This document shows positions 53,959 to 64,000 of a stretch of 64,000 bases of DNA, piece by piece (positions within the stretch are counted from its first letter, which is position 1; each line of letters opens with the position of its first letter). Source of the stretch: Trochalopteron elliotii (Eukaryota; Chordata; Aves; Passeriformes; Leiothrichidae); assembly GCA_024734555.1 (NCBI GenBank), contig JANPWX010000247.1:398473-462472 (forward strand). The letters are read 5' to 3'. The position numbers and the translations under genes were made by a program. The notes beneath the pieces were generated by a model, which saw only the letters and a list, made by a program, of their open reading frames with translations, ran no database searches and was not told where the DNA came from.

Positions 53959-55206
53959 TAAATTAAGACGTTGTCAACTACAAGGTGATTATTAACACTT
54001 CAAAATCTTTTATGAACTCACAAGTCACTTCCATACCTCATTTGCCTTAGTGTTTATTCTACTAATTCTTGTCTAATTGCTCCTTTTTCTTTGAGTTTTC
54101 GCTTATTCGTTCTACTTCACCTTTCCTGAGACAACACTCCCTTTCAGCTAATCTCTACTCTTTAGGCATAGCTTGTACTTCTCCCCATTACTTTGTTTGA
54201 GGTAGAGGCCCCTTGGATTTTGTCTCTTTCAGAAAGAAGCTGACTCCTTTTATATTGCTCTTACTGAAAGGTGATTTCCATACCTACCAATACTACAAGT
54301 CTAGTAAATTTGTAACATTCTTATCTTCTGTCAACTCCTAGTCCTGATGAGGTTATAAAGAACCTTGTTGTAAACAACCCTTTCCAGCAAGGCAACAGGT
54401 CCTATTCCATGTGGACAGTGTTACTGCCCCTCACTCACATACACAACTTCTTAAATAGCTGGTGCTTAGCAGATCACTGAATAGGTCAAATTAATAGAAT
54501 AGAAGCCAAGTGAATGTAAGTAATAAGATCAGTACATAAATAGAATGTTACTCTAAGAAAAAAAATGTGTGTGGTTTGATAATTATTTTAATTGTGTGAA
54601 AAAAAATGGGGATTTCGGTGGAGAATATCTTGTAAAGAAAGTTACTTCTATTGGTAAAGTTTGCACGATGAATTGTTTAGGAGGAGATAGTCTTAATTAC
54701 TAAGATAAACATCTCTCACCCAGACTTGAGAAGGGTAATTTTGCAGTAATTGGTCTTCACTAGTTAAAGCTGGAGTTTCCCCTGACTGACAATTTGTTGA
54801 AAAGACAAGCGCATGGTGTCAGCAGTGTTAAATCACTAAGGAAACCAGTGTCTAGATACTAGAACTTAACGTTCTAAATCAGGAGGAAAAGATACTTCAA
54901 AGACATATTTCCTAAAGATTACAGCATTTATGAATGCAGGTCCCTTCAGGAAATTTGCAAAATTTATGCTCTTAGATCCCAGGGAACACCTTTGAAAATC
55001 TCAGCTCTCAGAGGAGACAAAATCCTACCCCACGCATCTGATGTGATGTGAGCTACACTTAACCCATTGGGGGAGGCAGGAAGGAATTCAAGGTGTTCTT
55101 GACACAGCAGTCTCTACTATGCTGAGCAAGCACCCTGCTGATGATCAGAGGAACACCAGGGTTTATAGCTGATCATGATGGGAGTAGGTGACCCATCAAG
55201 GTGCTT

Positions 55207-55254
55207 ACCCTTCAAGTATGCATATACTATAGTATAGTATGCATACCCTTCAAG
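55207..55254. repeat. Small palindrome between 10-base direct repeats
   Basis: ACCCTTCAAG occurs at 55207-55216 and 55245-55254. Between the copies is a near-perfect AT-rich palindrome (arms containing TATGCATA, centre ACTATAGTAT). It looks like a short foldback flanked by a duplication. Confidence 0.7.
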
Positions 55255-55342
55255 AATGCTAACATCTTGATAGTCAGTTTATTAGTTTCAGGCCCAGTTA
55301 TTAGTTTCAGTAATATCTGTCTGACCTTTCTGCCTCTTAAAG

Positions 55343-55488
55343 GAAAAACAAGCAACTCTGCTGCTGCTAATGATGCTTGTCTACTCTACAAATGTTCTGA
55401 TAGTCTTGCATTGTTTGCTGTGTCTGGAATTCTGGCTGAAATTTTTCCCTCCAATAGCTACCTGATGAGTCTATCCCATTCATTCTGA
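55343..55488 (+). pseudogene. CATSPERB: CATSPERB-like segment 5
   Basis: A pyrimidine-rich acceptor (TTTCTGCCTCTTAAAG) ends at 55342. The frame has S-A-A, then S-D-S-L-A-L-F-A-V-S, E-I-F and S-Y-L-M-S-L-S-H. The human region has S-A-A, S-T-S-L-A-F-I-M-W-S, E-C-F and S-Y-L-R-S-M-H-H, so this copy would lack about eight residues before S-Y-L. It ends in TGA at 55486 where the human protein continues, with no clear donor. Confidence 0.4.
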
Positions 55489-56109
55489 GTTTTCACTCAC
55501 TGCATAATGACTTTGCACCCTAATCATTGAACTCAGGTCTCTGGTCTTGAGACTATTGTTAATAGTCACGGGAGTAGGAAATCAAAACCAGTTTCAGCCA
55601 TCAGCCAGGAACTTAGGACACTCTTCCTGCTGCAGTGTTACAGGTTGAACCACCATGCTTCCTCACCCATGCTGTATTTCTGGCTTTATTTCCCTGTGTA
55701 AATGCCTAAGAGCAAATATTTCTACACTAGGAAAGATGGAGACAGTAACATCCTCACTCAGCTTTATAAGCTAAAGTCAGGCTTGTCTCTTGAGAAAAGG
55801 GTTTGGACTCAGGCTGTGGAGGAATTTGAACACAGGGCTTGAACTTTCTGGGTGAGTGCTCTGACTAGTAGAGTCAACTGCCAACAACCAGCACACCCAG
55901 CAACAGCTGATTTAGGAAAACTAAAATAGCTACACACACATTTTAAAACTGAAGAGGGGCACCTAGGATTCCTTTTACCTAACTCCATGTGCCAACAAAA
56001 CAGATCTCCTTAGGAAATTGATGTGTCACTCCACTTACATTTGGATCCTTATTAACTTAAGTGGGAGCTGGGAGGTTACTTGGGTAGACCACAACGGGCT
56101 TGGTAATGC

Positions 56110-56380
56110 TCAGACAAGGGTTGAAAAAACACCATGGCAAAGACAATGGTCACGAAAGGAAGCACAGGAAATTCCATTTAAACATAAGAAAAAACTATTT
56201 TGCTGTGAGGATGCTTAAATACCACTTGGGGACTCTCCATCCTTGGACATATCCGAAACCTAACTGGACAGGATCCATAACAGCCCTTTCTAGTGGACTC
56301 TGTTTTGTGCAGGGGATTTAGACCAAGCAGTCTCCAGAAGCCCCTTCCAACTTCACTCACTCTGTTTCTGTGAACACAGA
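56110..56380 (+). mobile_element. CR1 LINE 3' fragment with an internal deletion
   Basis: AAATTCCATTTAAACATAAG, TTTGCTGTGAGGATGCTTAA, GGACTCTCCATCCTTGGAC and CCCCTTCCAACTTCACTCAC follow the avian CR1 order. The usual stretch between the last-ORF end and the TCTCCATCCTTGG block is shortened. Confidence 0.85.
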
Positions 56381-56567
56381 ATTTAAAGGCCAAAAAGAAA
56401 GGCAAACTCTGACCCCAGACTCAGCTTTTTGTTCTTGAAACTCAGATAAATCCTATTTTTCGTACCCAAATCCTCAGTGAGATCAAAGAAAACCAGCTGT
56501 GAGAATTTCCTTTACACTTGCATGTATTTTCTTTCATGCATTAACATGGTTAAACTTAAAAAGAAAT

Positions 56568-56628
56568 GTGTGTGGTGTGGGGGTGGTTGCATGTGTGGGT
56601 GGATGGGTGTGTGTCTGTGTTAAAAAAG
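56568..56628 (+). repeat. GT/GGT-rich simple repeat
   Basis: An irregular run of GTGTGG, GGTGGT and GTGTGTGT units. It is an imperfect microsatellite without a fixed unit. Confidence 0.8.
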
Positions 56629-57390
56629 AAACAAAAAGAGGGAGGAAGCTGCCTTGTAAGAAAGAATTAAACCCAAGGGCTGGAAAGCTCAGAGCAGTTG
56701 AAGGCAGAAAGCAAACTTTCAAATTTACACTTTGTACAGATTTTAAAGCGTGAAATAAGTGGAGATGGAAGGGCTACAGACAAAAAAAAATGTTAAATAT
56801 CCTTCCACAGTTACTTTCATTTCCTTGACTACAGTACAATAAAGGACTAGTTAGCCAGTCAGCCAAACTGGCAAAGAAGCAATAACTGGTGTCGTGGAGG
56901 GAGTAGGCACAGTTATGATGAAGAAGTTTTCTGTATTCCATTCACATAGCTTTGAATAGAAGTGAGTTCTAGAGTTTGAATTAATTTTTTTTCTTTCTTT
57001 GGGATTTGCTTAAACTACAGAGTACTAAATACGTATCTTTGCTTTCTTGCTCAATTTCACAGCTTATCTAATGCTTCAAATGTGTTTAATAAGCCTTGTT
57101 GTTGGCAATCAATCACTACTGGAAGTGAATGCAAAAGAGGACTGGGATTAAATGGATAGCTACACACTGCAATTCTCTGTTTGCAGCAAAGTCATTACAA
57201 AATGCATCCATTACAAGCCATTAAGGGAGAAAAAATTATTTCTGATCAACAGTTTTGTTTCCACAATTTTTATTCTGAATGGTTGTTCAAATACAAATTT
57301 TAGTTTTTTAAAGAGTAATTATTTATTTTACATAGTGTAAAAAATAGTTATATAAAATTTTACTGAAATTCCCTGGTCATCTTTTCTCAG

Positions 57391-57480
57391 TCCTTGGATT
57401 GTATATGAATATACGTCAACAAAGCATTCCTCTACATAATGAAAACTGTTCAAAAAATGGTATTCTTTATGAAGCTTCAG
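57391..57480 (+). pseudogene. CATSPERB: CATSPERB-like segment 6 with intact-looking splice sites
   Basis: It has a strong acceptor (GGTCATCTTTTCTCAG) and a strong donor (TTCAG|GTAAAG) around 29 open codons. The peptide has I-P-L-H-N-E-N-C-S-K and later E-A-S-G. Human CATSPERB has I-P-L-T-D-N-F and P-S-K followed by M-S-K-K-T-G-K in the corresponding place. Either a surviving exon of the locus or a non-coding RNA exon. Confidence 0.35.
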
Positions 57481-58089
57481 GTAAAGGAAATGTCCATCTT
57501 CTGGTTTTGGTTCAATCTTGTTACTTTATTATTATTTCTTATATTGCTTCATATCATCCTCCAAATAGTCAGTTTCTTGCTGGTCTTTCTGTTTGATTCC
57601 ATAGAGATGTGCATTTAATTGCAAATATCTCATGAGATGTAGTTCAGAAGGATTGAAGGAAATCAAACTGAAGGAAAGCATTGGGTGAGATCAATCTTTG
57701 TAAGAATGCCTTCTGATGGAATGGAATAACTTTTATACAGAATGGAAATCTGAGATGGGTAGTGGGACATTTCAAGAAGTGAAAAATAATCTGAGAACTC
57801 TCTTATGCTGATTCGTCATAAGGAAATGTTGTCAAATGAATCAGTTAAAGAAATATTAAGTGACTGCCAGGGCGTGGAAAGGTCATTAAAGAATTTTAAA
57901 AATTAAATTCCTCACTTGAAAACTGTGGTGTTTAATGCAACATTTCAATCAACCAGGAGAACAGAAGATGACAGACATGTCACCAGATTTAAAAACTACT
58001 AATCTCAGGGGTTATCTGAGGAACAACAACACCCAAGGTCTGACTTTCATGGGTGGCAAACTAATTGAAATTATTGTAAAGTAGAACAA

Positions 58090-59075
58090 GTAGAAATTTG
58101 AGTAAATTAAATTATGAAGGAACAATCAATATGGTGTTTGAGAAAGGAATTTGCATAGCAAAAGTAGTAATCATGAGGCTGAGGTGGTGATTTTTATGTA
58201 TTTGGATTTGTAAAATGCTTCTTTGAGAAAGGCACCTCAACTAAGAATTTTTGCAGAAAATAACTTCTCATGGAATGGGAGCAAAGATAATCTGTGGGCA
58301 AATAACTGGATGGGAGATCCCAAAAAATTATGATTTTCCACAAATAACAAAACAAATAGGCTCCACTGGATCTACAGCTGTCCAGATCCTGCTGTACAAG
58401 CTATTCACAAATTACAACATGAAGGTGTATACTGAAGCAGGAAAGTTTTCAAAGATAGCAAGTTGTGCATCAAAGTCACAACTAAAGCAGACAGCAAGGA
58501 GCTGAAGAAAGTTTTAACCAATGCTGAGCAGCCAGACAGTAAAACCTCTCATAAAATTTATGCTTATCAAATTCAAACACAGGAACTTGAAAGAAAAATA
58601 CAAAACAGAGAGCTCTTAGCTGTAACTACTCATGAAAGGGATTTGGGAGTTATTTGAATAGGCAACACCATGCCCTGTGGCAAGAAAAGGCAAACTGAAC
58701 ATTAAAATTATGTCCTTATGAAAAGAATAGAGAACAAACCAGAAAAACATCATGATGCTGTTGTACCAACCTTGAATCTCAAATACGTGCACTTACTGAT
58801 CTCCAAGACCAATGTAGTAGCACTAGATAAGATACAGGTAAGTCAAGCAGTAGTAATCAGTAATAATGAATAGGTTCTATTCAAGTGAAACCAAATAGCA
58901 CATTTCTTCATGGAAAAAAGATGATTAAAGGTGGAGAGAACATAAAATCAGTGGTGTACCTATGGTGATTCATTGTTTCTCAGAAGCAGGAAAGTAATTT
59001 GAAACAAACAAAAGGAAACACTTTCTTTTAAACACCACTTAGTTGTACAGAATGCTGAAACAGAAGGACCTTTGA
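58090..59075 (+). mobile_element. Ancient CR1-clade LINE, ORF2 and 3' part, sense
   Basis: A decayed reverse transcriptase is readable near 58194: Y-L-D-L, then N-A-S, K-A-P-Q, and W-A-N-N-W-M, as in the CR1 Y-L-D-F-S-K-A-F and W-x-x-N-W-L blocks. Downstream, GAAAGGGATTTGGGAGTTAT, GAAAAGAATAGAGAACAAAC, GATGATTAAAGGTGGAGAG and GAAACAAACAAAAGGAAACA follow the order of an old amniote-wide CR1 element. Many stops and indels are present. The 84- and 64-codon frames in this stretch belong to it and are not host genes. Confidence 0.72.
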
Positions 59076-59823
59076 TCTGGCCAGTGTGGCAGGTCTTACA
59101 GTCTTGTGACTGACACTTTTTCTCTGACTGTGTTCAGTATCATGTTGAGGCAACATCAGTTGAGCAATATGAGAAGCTCAGTATAAAAATAACATCCTTT
59201 TCAAAGTATTCTTTCCATTTGTATCTACCACCCCTCTCTACTGTGACAGGCACTGCCAACAGCTAAAAATATGCAAGCACATAAATAACATCAGCGCCTA
59301 TCATGTGGCTGTGATCTGCTTGTACCATACTTGTCCACGTCATTTCTGTTAGCAGTTTTACCAATTCATAACTGGCAACTGCTCCTCCCAAGTACTCTGG
59401 TAAAAGTATGGCCTTGCCACATACACTGAAAATTAACAAAATCAATATTTTATTACATTCAGTGTAGAACTATGAACTCTTCAAAGACAGAGGAATCAAT
59501 GAAGTGGTCTTCTGATCATTACTGTAGGAGAATTACAGAAGGAGAAAGCCAGTTTTGAAATGAGTGGTTCCAAGATAAATTCAAACAAGTCCCTTTATAC
59601 CTTTGCACTAAATTAGTGGGCAGGAGGAGCAAATTTTGCAATGCAGAGGTATCTGTCAGTATAAACATAGTATTTACTGCATTCTTTTAAATGGCTATCT
59701 TTGCTTTGGAAGTTACTCATTTATTTTCACAACACAGCTGTCTATAGGGTAAATCTATGAACAACTGAGATTATCCCAGAAACCTTGTGTATTTGGGATA
59801 TGGTAGCATATATTGTAACACAG

Positions 59824-59979
59824 AAGAGTGGTAGCATATGTAGGAAATCAATTCATTGCATTTCTCCAATTCCACTGACTGCTGAACTGTGGCTACAGAA
59901 AGATACCAAAGATGAAAATGGTTTTCCTCTCCTTGAAGAACTTGTTAAGAAAGCTAAGACACCATTAGGTGATGCTTAG
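59824..59979 (+). pseudogene. CATSPERB: CATSPERB-like segment 7
   Basis: The frame has G-S-I-C-R-K, then P-L-T-A-E-L and D-E-N-G-F-P-L-L-E-E-L-V. The human region has S-D-C-R-E-K, P-V-S-L-E-I, and N-E-D-G-R-V-P-L with L-V six residues on. The acceptor (ATTGTAACACAG) is weak and the frame ends at TAG 59977-59979. Confidence 0.4.
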
Positions 59980-61315
59980 GAATTGATGTAGAAAGAGAAG
60001 AATCTCCTACCTTGCGCATTCATTTTTGCAAAAGAACCATGAGCCTGTCTATTCTTATGTGCACATTTATCTGAAGAAGATAACAACCTACAATATGAAA
60101 TGTCTTGTCAATAACAGCCTACAAATTTCTTTAAGGAGAATGCACTGTGCAGAAATAAATCAACAGCAAAATCAGACACTAGACTGAAAAAGTGCATAAA
60201 ATGAGTCAATTTTTAATATATGCTAAAATATGCCTTTTGCTATTTAGGATGAATAAATTAAACTGCTAATTTCCATGTAACCCTATGACCTCCTAGGGGG
60301 TTATTTTCGGTACAGTGTTTTGGAGGGGGAAAAAAATCCCCCAGGATCTCTAAGTTCTTCTGCTATGAAAGATCTGAACTGAGATAGCTGGAGGCAAGAA
60401 ACAGCTCAGTTCCCAATTCTGATACCATTCAGTGTACTACTATTAGAAAAGCGCCATTTAATTTTCATTCCAAAAACATCTCCTCTTTAAATGGCTGAAG
60501 TCTTGTTTTGCTAACAAGTTTTTGTTTCATTTTGTGAAATGCATGGATTTGAGTTTAAACTTCTATAAAATTGCATAGTATGTACTGTGCTTAAAATGCA
60601 ATTGATTAATAAAACTTGTATCTCCTATTAAACTCATATTTCTGATTTTCCTCCATACCAGTACTTTTCCCATGAACATGCCTTTATTATAGTTTGTGGC
60701 TACAGTGGATTCTCTATACAGTTATTTTGGAATATTGTCAGGGATCTTCCTTCCCCCTTGCCACTCCTCATGCCTGCAAAGAGGCTACACTGAATCAAAT
60801 GACAAGGTTTGTGTGCTGGAATCCCCAAAGAGTCACTTCCTGGGAAAATTGAGAGTAATATTTGCAATATGAAGAAGAAAAGCACCACGCATGGGATAAA
60901 CCAGAGGCTGATACACGCCAATTGATAAGGGAAGGCTCTCAAGGCAAATATAAAACAGGAAAGAGAAGGCTAGGAAAAAACCTCTGGAAATGTATTTGGC
61001 TTGAGAGGGAACCAAGTTGTGTAGGACATTGCAAGCACAGAGATTTGTCCTATAGCAGGTAACATGGTACAGCAGAGATTTCAAACTAGTGATAGCTATG
61101 AGCATGATGGCAGGTGAGAATATAACCTAAGCACAACTCATTTGGGTGTGCTGAAAAGAATTGGGAGGAACATAGTAGAGCTATAGAGAGGGCAGCTGTA
61201 TGAGTATAGGAGGGAGATGAGCTTGATTGGATCCATGGTTTCCTCAGTGAGAAGGTCACAGAAGGGATTTAGGGCTGGTCCATGTCATATATAAAAGGTA
61301 ACAGGAAAGTGTAAA

Positions 61316-61343
61316 TCATAATCCCAATGATTTGGGATTATGA
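61316..61343. repeat. Perfect 11-base inverted repeat, 6-base loop
   Basis: The arms TCATAATCCCA and TGGGATTATGA are separated by ATGATT. No T-run follows and no gene context suggests a function. It lies about 90 bases upstream of CATSPERB-like segment 8. Confidence 0.7.
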
Positions 61344-61430
61344 GAAGTGAGAAGCACAGAGGAAAGCAGGAAGGGGATCAAGGTTTCAGCTTTACTGACT
61401 GGAATTAGTCTTGTTTTCCTTTATCTCTAG

Positions 61431-61593
61431 TTGCCCCAGAATACTCTCATGGCTACAAAGCGCTGTAAGATCTTTAGTTGATCAGGGTTCTAGGGTGGCT
61501 GTTTCAGGAGACCTCAACGAATGCCAGCTGGCAATTCTGTTGTCTCCATACAAGCACATCAAATTGAATGGCTATATTATACCACATATCTGA
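61431..61593 (+). pseudogene. CATSPERB: CATSPERB-like segment 8 (weak)
   Basis: A very good acceptor (TTTTCCTTTATCTCTAG) ends at 61430. The 53 open codons include S-L-V-D-Q-G and V-S-G-D-L-N, perhaps matching human Q-L-V-E-P and N-P-S-G-L-N. No donor is seen before the TGA at 61591. The call depends mainly on position in the series. Confidence 0.25.
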
Positions 61594-61599
61594 AATTGT

Positions 61600-64000
61600 A
61601 GAGAATGTCTTGACATCAAGAAACCTCAAATACCTATCTACCAGAGAATAGATGTTTACAAGAATTTTATGCAGAAGATTTCAGAAGATTTAAAGAATTC
61701 TCATCAAACTCTTAGTATTAAACACAAATAAACACATAGAACTGTGATATAGTCTTATAGATTATACATTCTCTCATTATTATTTTCTCAGGTTCTGTCA
61801 CTAACGAAAGCCATAAACGTCACAAGTGAATCCTGCATGTTAATTAGACAATTGTTAGTGAATATTTAATAACTATAATTCTAATAATCACTAATTTCTA
61901 TATAGTGACAAGTTGCAGTGATTAATGAAATGGTATTCACTTACACTGTCCTTGGTAGTAATGTCCCAGTGTGGTCCTAGTTGTATTTATTTAGGACTGT
62001 TCCTTCTCCCTGTGGATTTAGCCCCACTGTCCTGCACCAGCCAGTGCACAGCAGAGCTGTGTCACTGCAGTCACCCCACGCTTCAACGCCCTGGGGTGTG
62101 AAAGCTGCCAGACCCTCTTTGCACCTCACTGCTCCAGACCTTCCTGGCACACACTCTATTCCCAACCTTCTTCCTCCTGCACATCCGCTGATAATCCCCA
62201 CATGCCTCTAATGCCTTTGCCCTTTAGTCACAGAAGTGTCTGATGACTTGAGAGCTCTGCTTCGAGGTCACCCATGCTCTGCAAGAGACCCTCGTAGTAG
62301 ATTAGTACATTGGACTACTAAGTTTGACTTCAGCATCAATGTTTCCTTGTAGCAGAGCATTCCATCTCTTTCTTCACTGAGCTGTGAAAAAAGAACAATT
62401 ATTCTTGTTTTGACCATCCCACCTCCTTTCTGGACTTCTTACTCCTCAGTTCTCATATTGGAGGGGACATTAAACAACAGACCCTTGCCGACTTTCTTCA
62501 TGCTTTTCAAGATGTTACAGATGTTTGCCAAATCCTGTCTCAGGTGAGCCCAAATCCTATCTCTGGTGTCAACCAGAAGAGAGGTAACATATGAAAAAAG
62601 AGGAGGCTAGGCTGAGAATGTAGAATCAGAGGAATTTCTATGTTGCTACTGAGACAAATCCATAACACTTTAGGTTGTTTTTCTAGGTAACAATGATAGC
62701 AAAACCCACGGGTTTGCATTTGGTCTACTTAGCTTTGCTTTTAGCTATAGAAAGGGTGCAAAGTGAGGACAGTGCACGTTTCCCTCCCTAAATGCCTGGC
62801 CTCTGTTACTGCAGAGTTCATCCACAAAGCCTCGTGTCAGGTTCTCACCTCTGCTTTGTTGGCTACATATGCAAAATGGAAGACACTAGAACTAGCTAAG
62901 ATAATTAGTAAAGTAATCTTTCGAGTAGTTGGATGTGCTCCCAATCTGTTTATATTACTTTGCTGCAACTTGCACCACAACCATTCCTGTTCTCTGCAAG
63001 TCTTGAATTATTTGCATCTCTAAGACTATCATTGTCCCAAACACTGAAGTGACTCATACATTTTAAAATTGGAAAACCCAAACTTATATTTGAATTGCTG
63101 TCAGTACAATGGCTGATTCTAAATTACTTTCTTAAAAAAACTTACCTGCATCCCTTTTTTTCAGGACTTTTTTTAGGTTTCTGACATATTTTTACGTTTA
63201 CTACACTTTATTACAGATGTATTGTCACTTTCACTAGCTTTTGTCTGAGAACCTGATCCTAAATTTACACAGGTCTAGTCCAGTCATCCCAGGTCACTGC
63301 TCTAACTGAAGTACCTACCTGCAGAGACTCTGTGTTTGTGGGGGTTAGTGTGCACCTACCTGTGTCTATGTGCTGCTGTCTTATTCTGGCTCTGACAATA
63401 TCCCTTCTCCACCCCTTTTGGCCTTTTTCCCTTTTTACTCTAAATCCACCTATGTAGTTCTTAGTTACACAAACTGGAAACACCTTCAACAGTTCCCACA
63501 CTCACCTCAGCATGTGCCTAAGGTAATGAGGAATTTATTTGAATGAGAGCATTGCAGCAGATAGTAATTTTTAGATGATTAGACAGAGATATAATACAAA
63601 AAATTGAGGTAGTTTTTTACCCTTATGGGTTTCTGATGGACTTTCAAAGCTTCCTGGAAACAAAGTTATGATGTGGATCTTACACCTCCTGCCTTTCTGT
63701 CCATCACTTTCTCAAAAGACCATCAAATGTATGGGCCTAAGAGAAGCCTGTTGTGGCCTGAGTTATGGATGAAGTATTGGAAACCTTGTTTAAGAAAAAA
63801 TACCTGGGAGCAAAAGTTAGGAATAAGAAGTCTGCCATAGAAAAAGGAAAAAAAGGACTCAATAACTCTTACTAAAACTTTACAAACACAGCCAACAGGC
63901 AAAATAATACATGTAAAAATACAAATATATACTGTATACAGACAGCCAGCACAATTCAGATGTCTTGGAGTTCCCCTCACAGAAGGAGGGGAATTTTCAC
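61600..64000. other. No gene recognised at the right edge
   Basis: This stretch is AT-rich with one GC-richer piece at 62.0-62.2 kb. The open frames are short. 62340-62560 may be an antisense piece of an ancient LINE, but the resemblance is weak. The next gene expected from mammalian gene order is PPP4R3A, of which no exon is visible here. Confidence 0.45.

Larger units (their letters stand above)
40510..61590 (+). pseudogene. CATSPERB: CATSPERB-like locus, probably decayed (whole span)
   Basis: CATSPERB is a large single-pass membrane protein with an extracellular propeller-like domain, an auxiliary subunit of the CatSper sperm calcium channel. In this span, short + strand open segments at 40.5, 44.5, 48.4, 50.0, 55.3, 57.4, 59.8 and 61.4 kb resemble successive parts of remembered human CATSPERB, from near residue 60 to near the C-terminal region, in the correct order. 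Gene order agrees, since CATSPERB follows TC2N on the same strand in mammals. Against an intact gene: the long conserved blocks between about residues 290 and 500 were not found, several segments run into stops without a good donor, no C-terminal membrane segment was recognised, and old LINE and LTR-like sequence lies between segments. Each alignment is short. The strength is in the colinearity. Confidence 0.55.

Noticed and set aside
62340..62560. Antisense ancient LINE fragment
   Set aside because: Phrases such as CTTTTCAAGATGTTACAG are suggestive, but the match is too short and diverged to call by eye.
61600..64000. PPP4R3A exons at the right edge
   Set aside because: Expected next in gene order, but none of its highly conserved exon sequence is visible, so it must lie beyond the window.

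Overview
The window looks like a bird genome from a draft assembly. The evidence is CR1 LINE 3' ends with ATTCTATG-type tails, a compact vertebrate intron-exon gene, an AT-rich background with few CpGs, and a 98-base run of N. All repeat and homology calls here come from reading the sequence and from remembered family sequences. No search was run.

Region 1 (1-8,312) has no recognisable coding sequence. It is either the 5' intron of the next gene or the space after the upstream neighbour. Region 2 (8,313 to about 23.6-25.8 kb) holds one clear gene, TC2N (tandem C2 domains, nuclear), on the + strand. All 11 coding exons can be placed with matching splice phases and give an intact 488-residue protein. 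The introns hold two CR1 fragments and a small CpG-rich patch. Several AATAAA signals follow the stop.

Region 3 (about 25.8-39.0 kb) appears intergenic, with an AT-rich tract at 36.5-36.7 kb. Region 4 starts with a CpG island at 39.0-39.9 kb, broken by the N run, with Sp1-like and YY1-like motifs. From 40.5 to 61.6 kb there is a series of short + strand open segments. Several are flanked by splice-like signals, and they resemble, in the right order, parts of CATSPERB (auxiliary beta subunit of the sperm CatSper calcium channel). In mammals CATSPERB is the same-strand neighbour downstream of TC2N, so gene order agrees. CatSper genes, including CATSPERB, have been reported absent from birds. 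Long conserved blocks are not found, some segments end in stops, and old LINEs lie among them. The best reading is therefore a decayed unitary pseudogene that keeps a CpG-island promoter. An intact but fast-evolving gene is not excluded.

Region 5 (61.6-64 kb) shows no gene. No tRNA, rRNA, CRISPR array or operon-like structure was seen.
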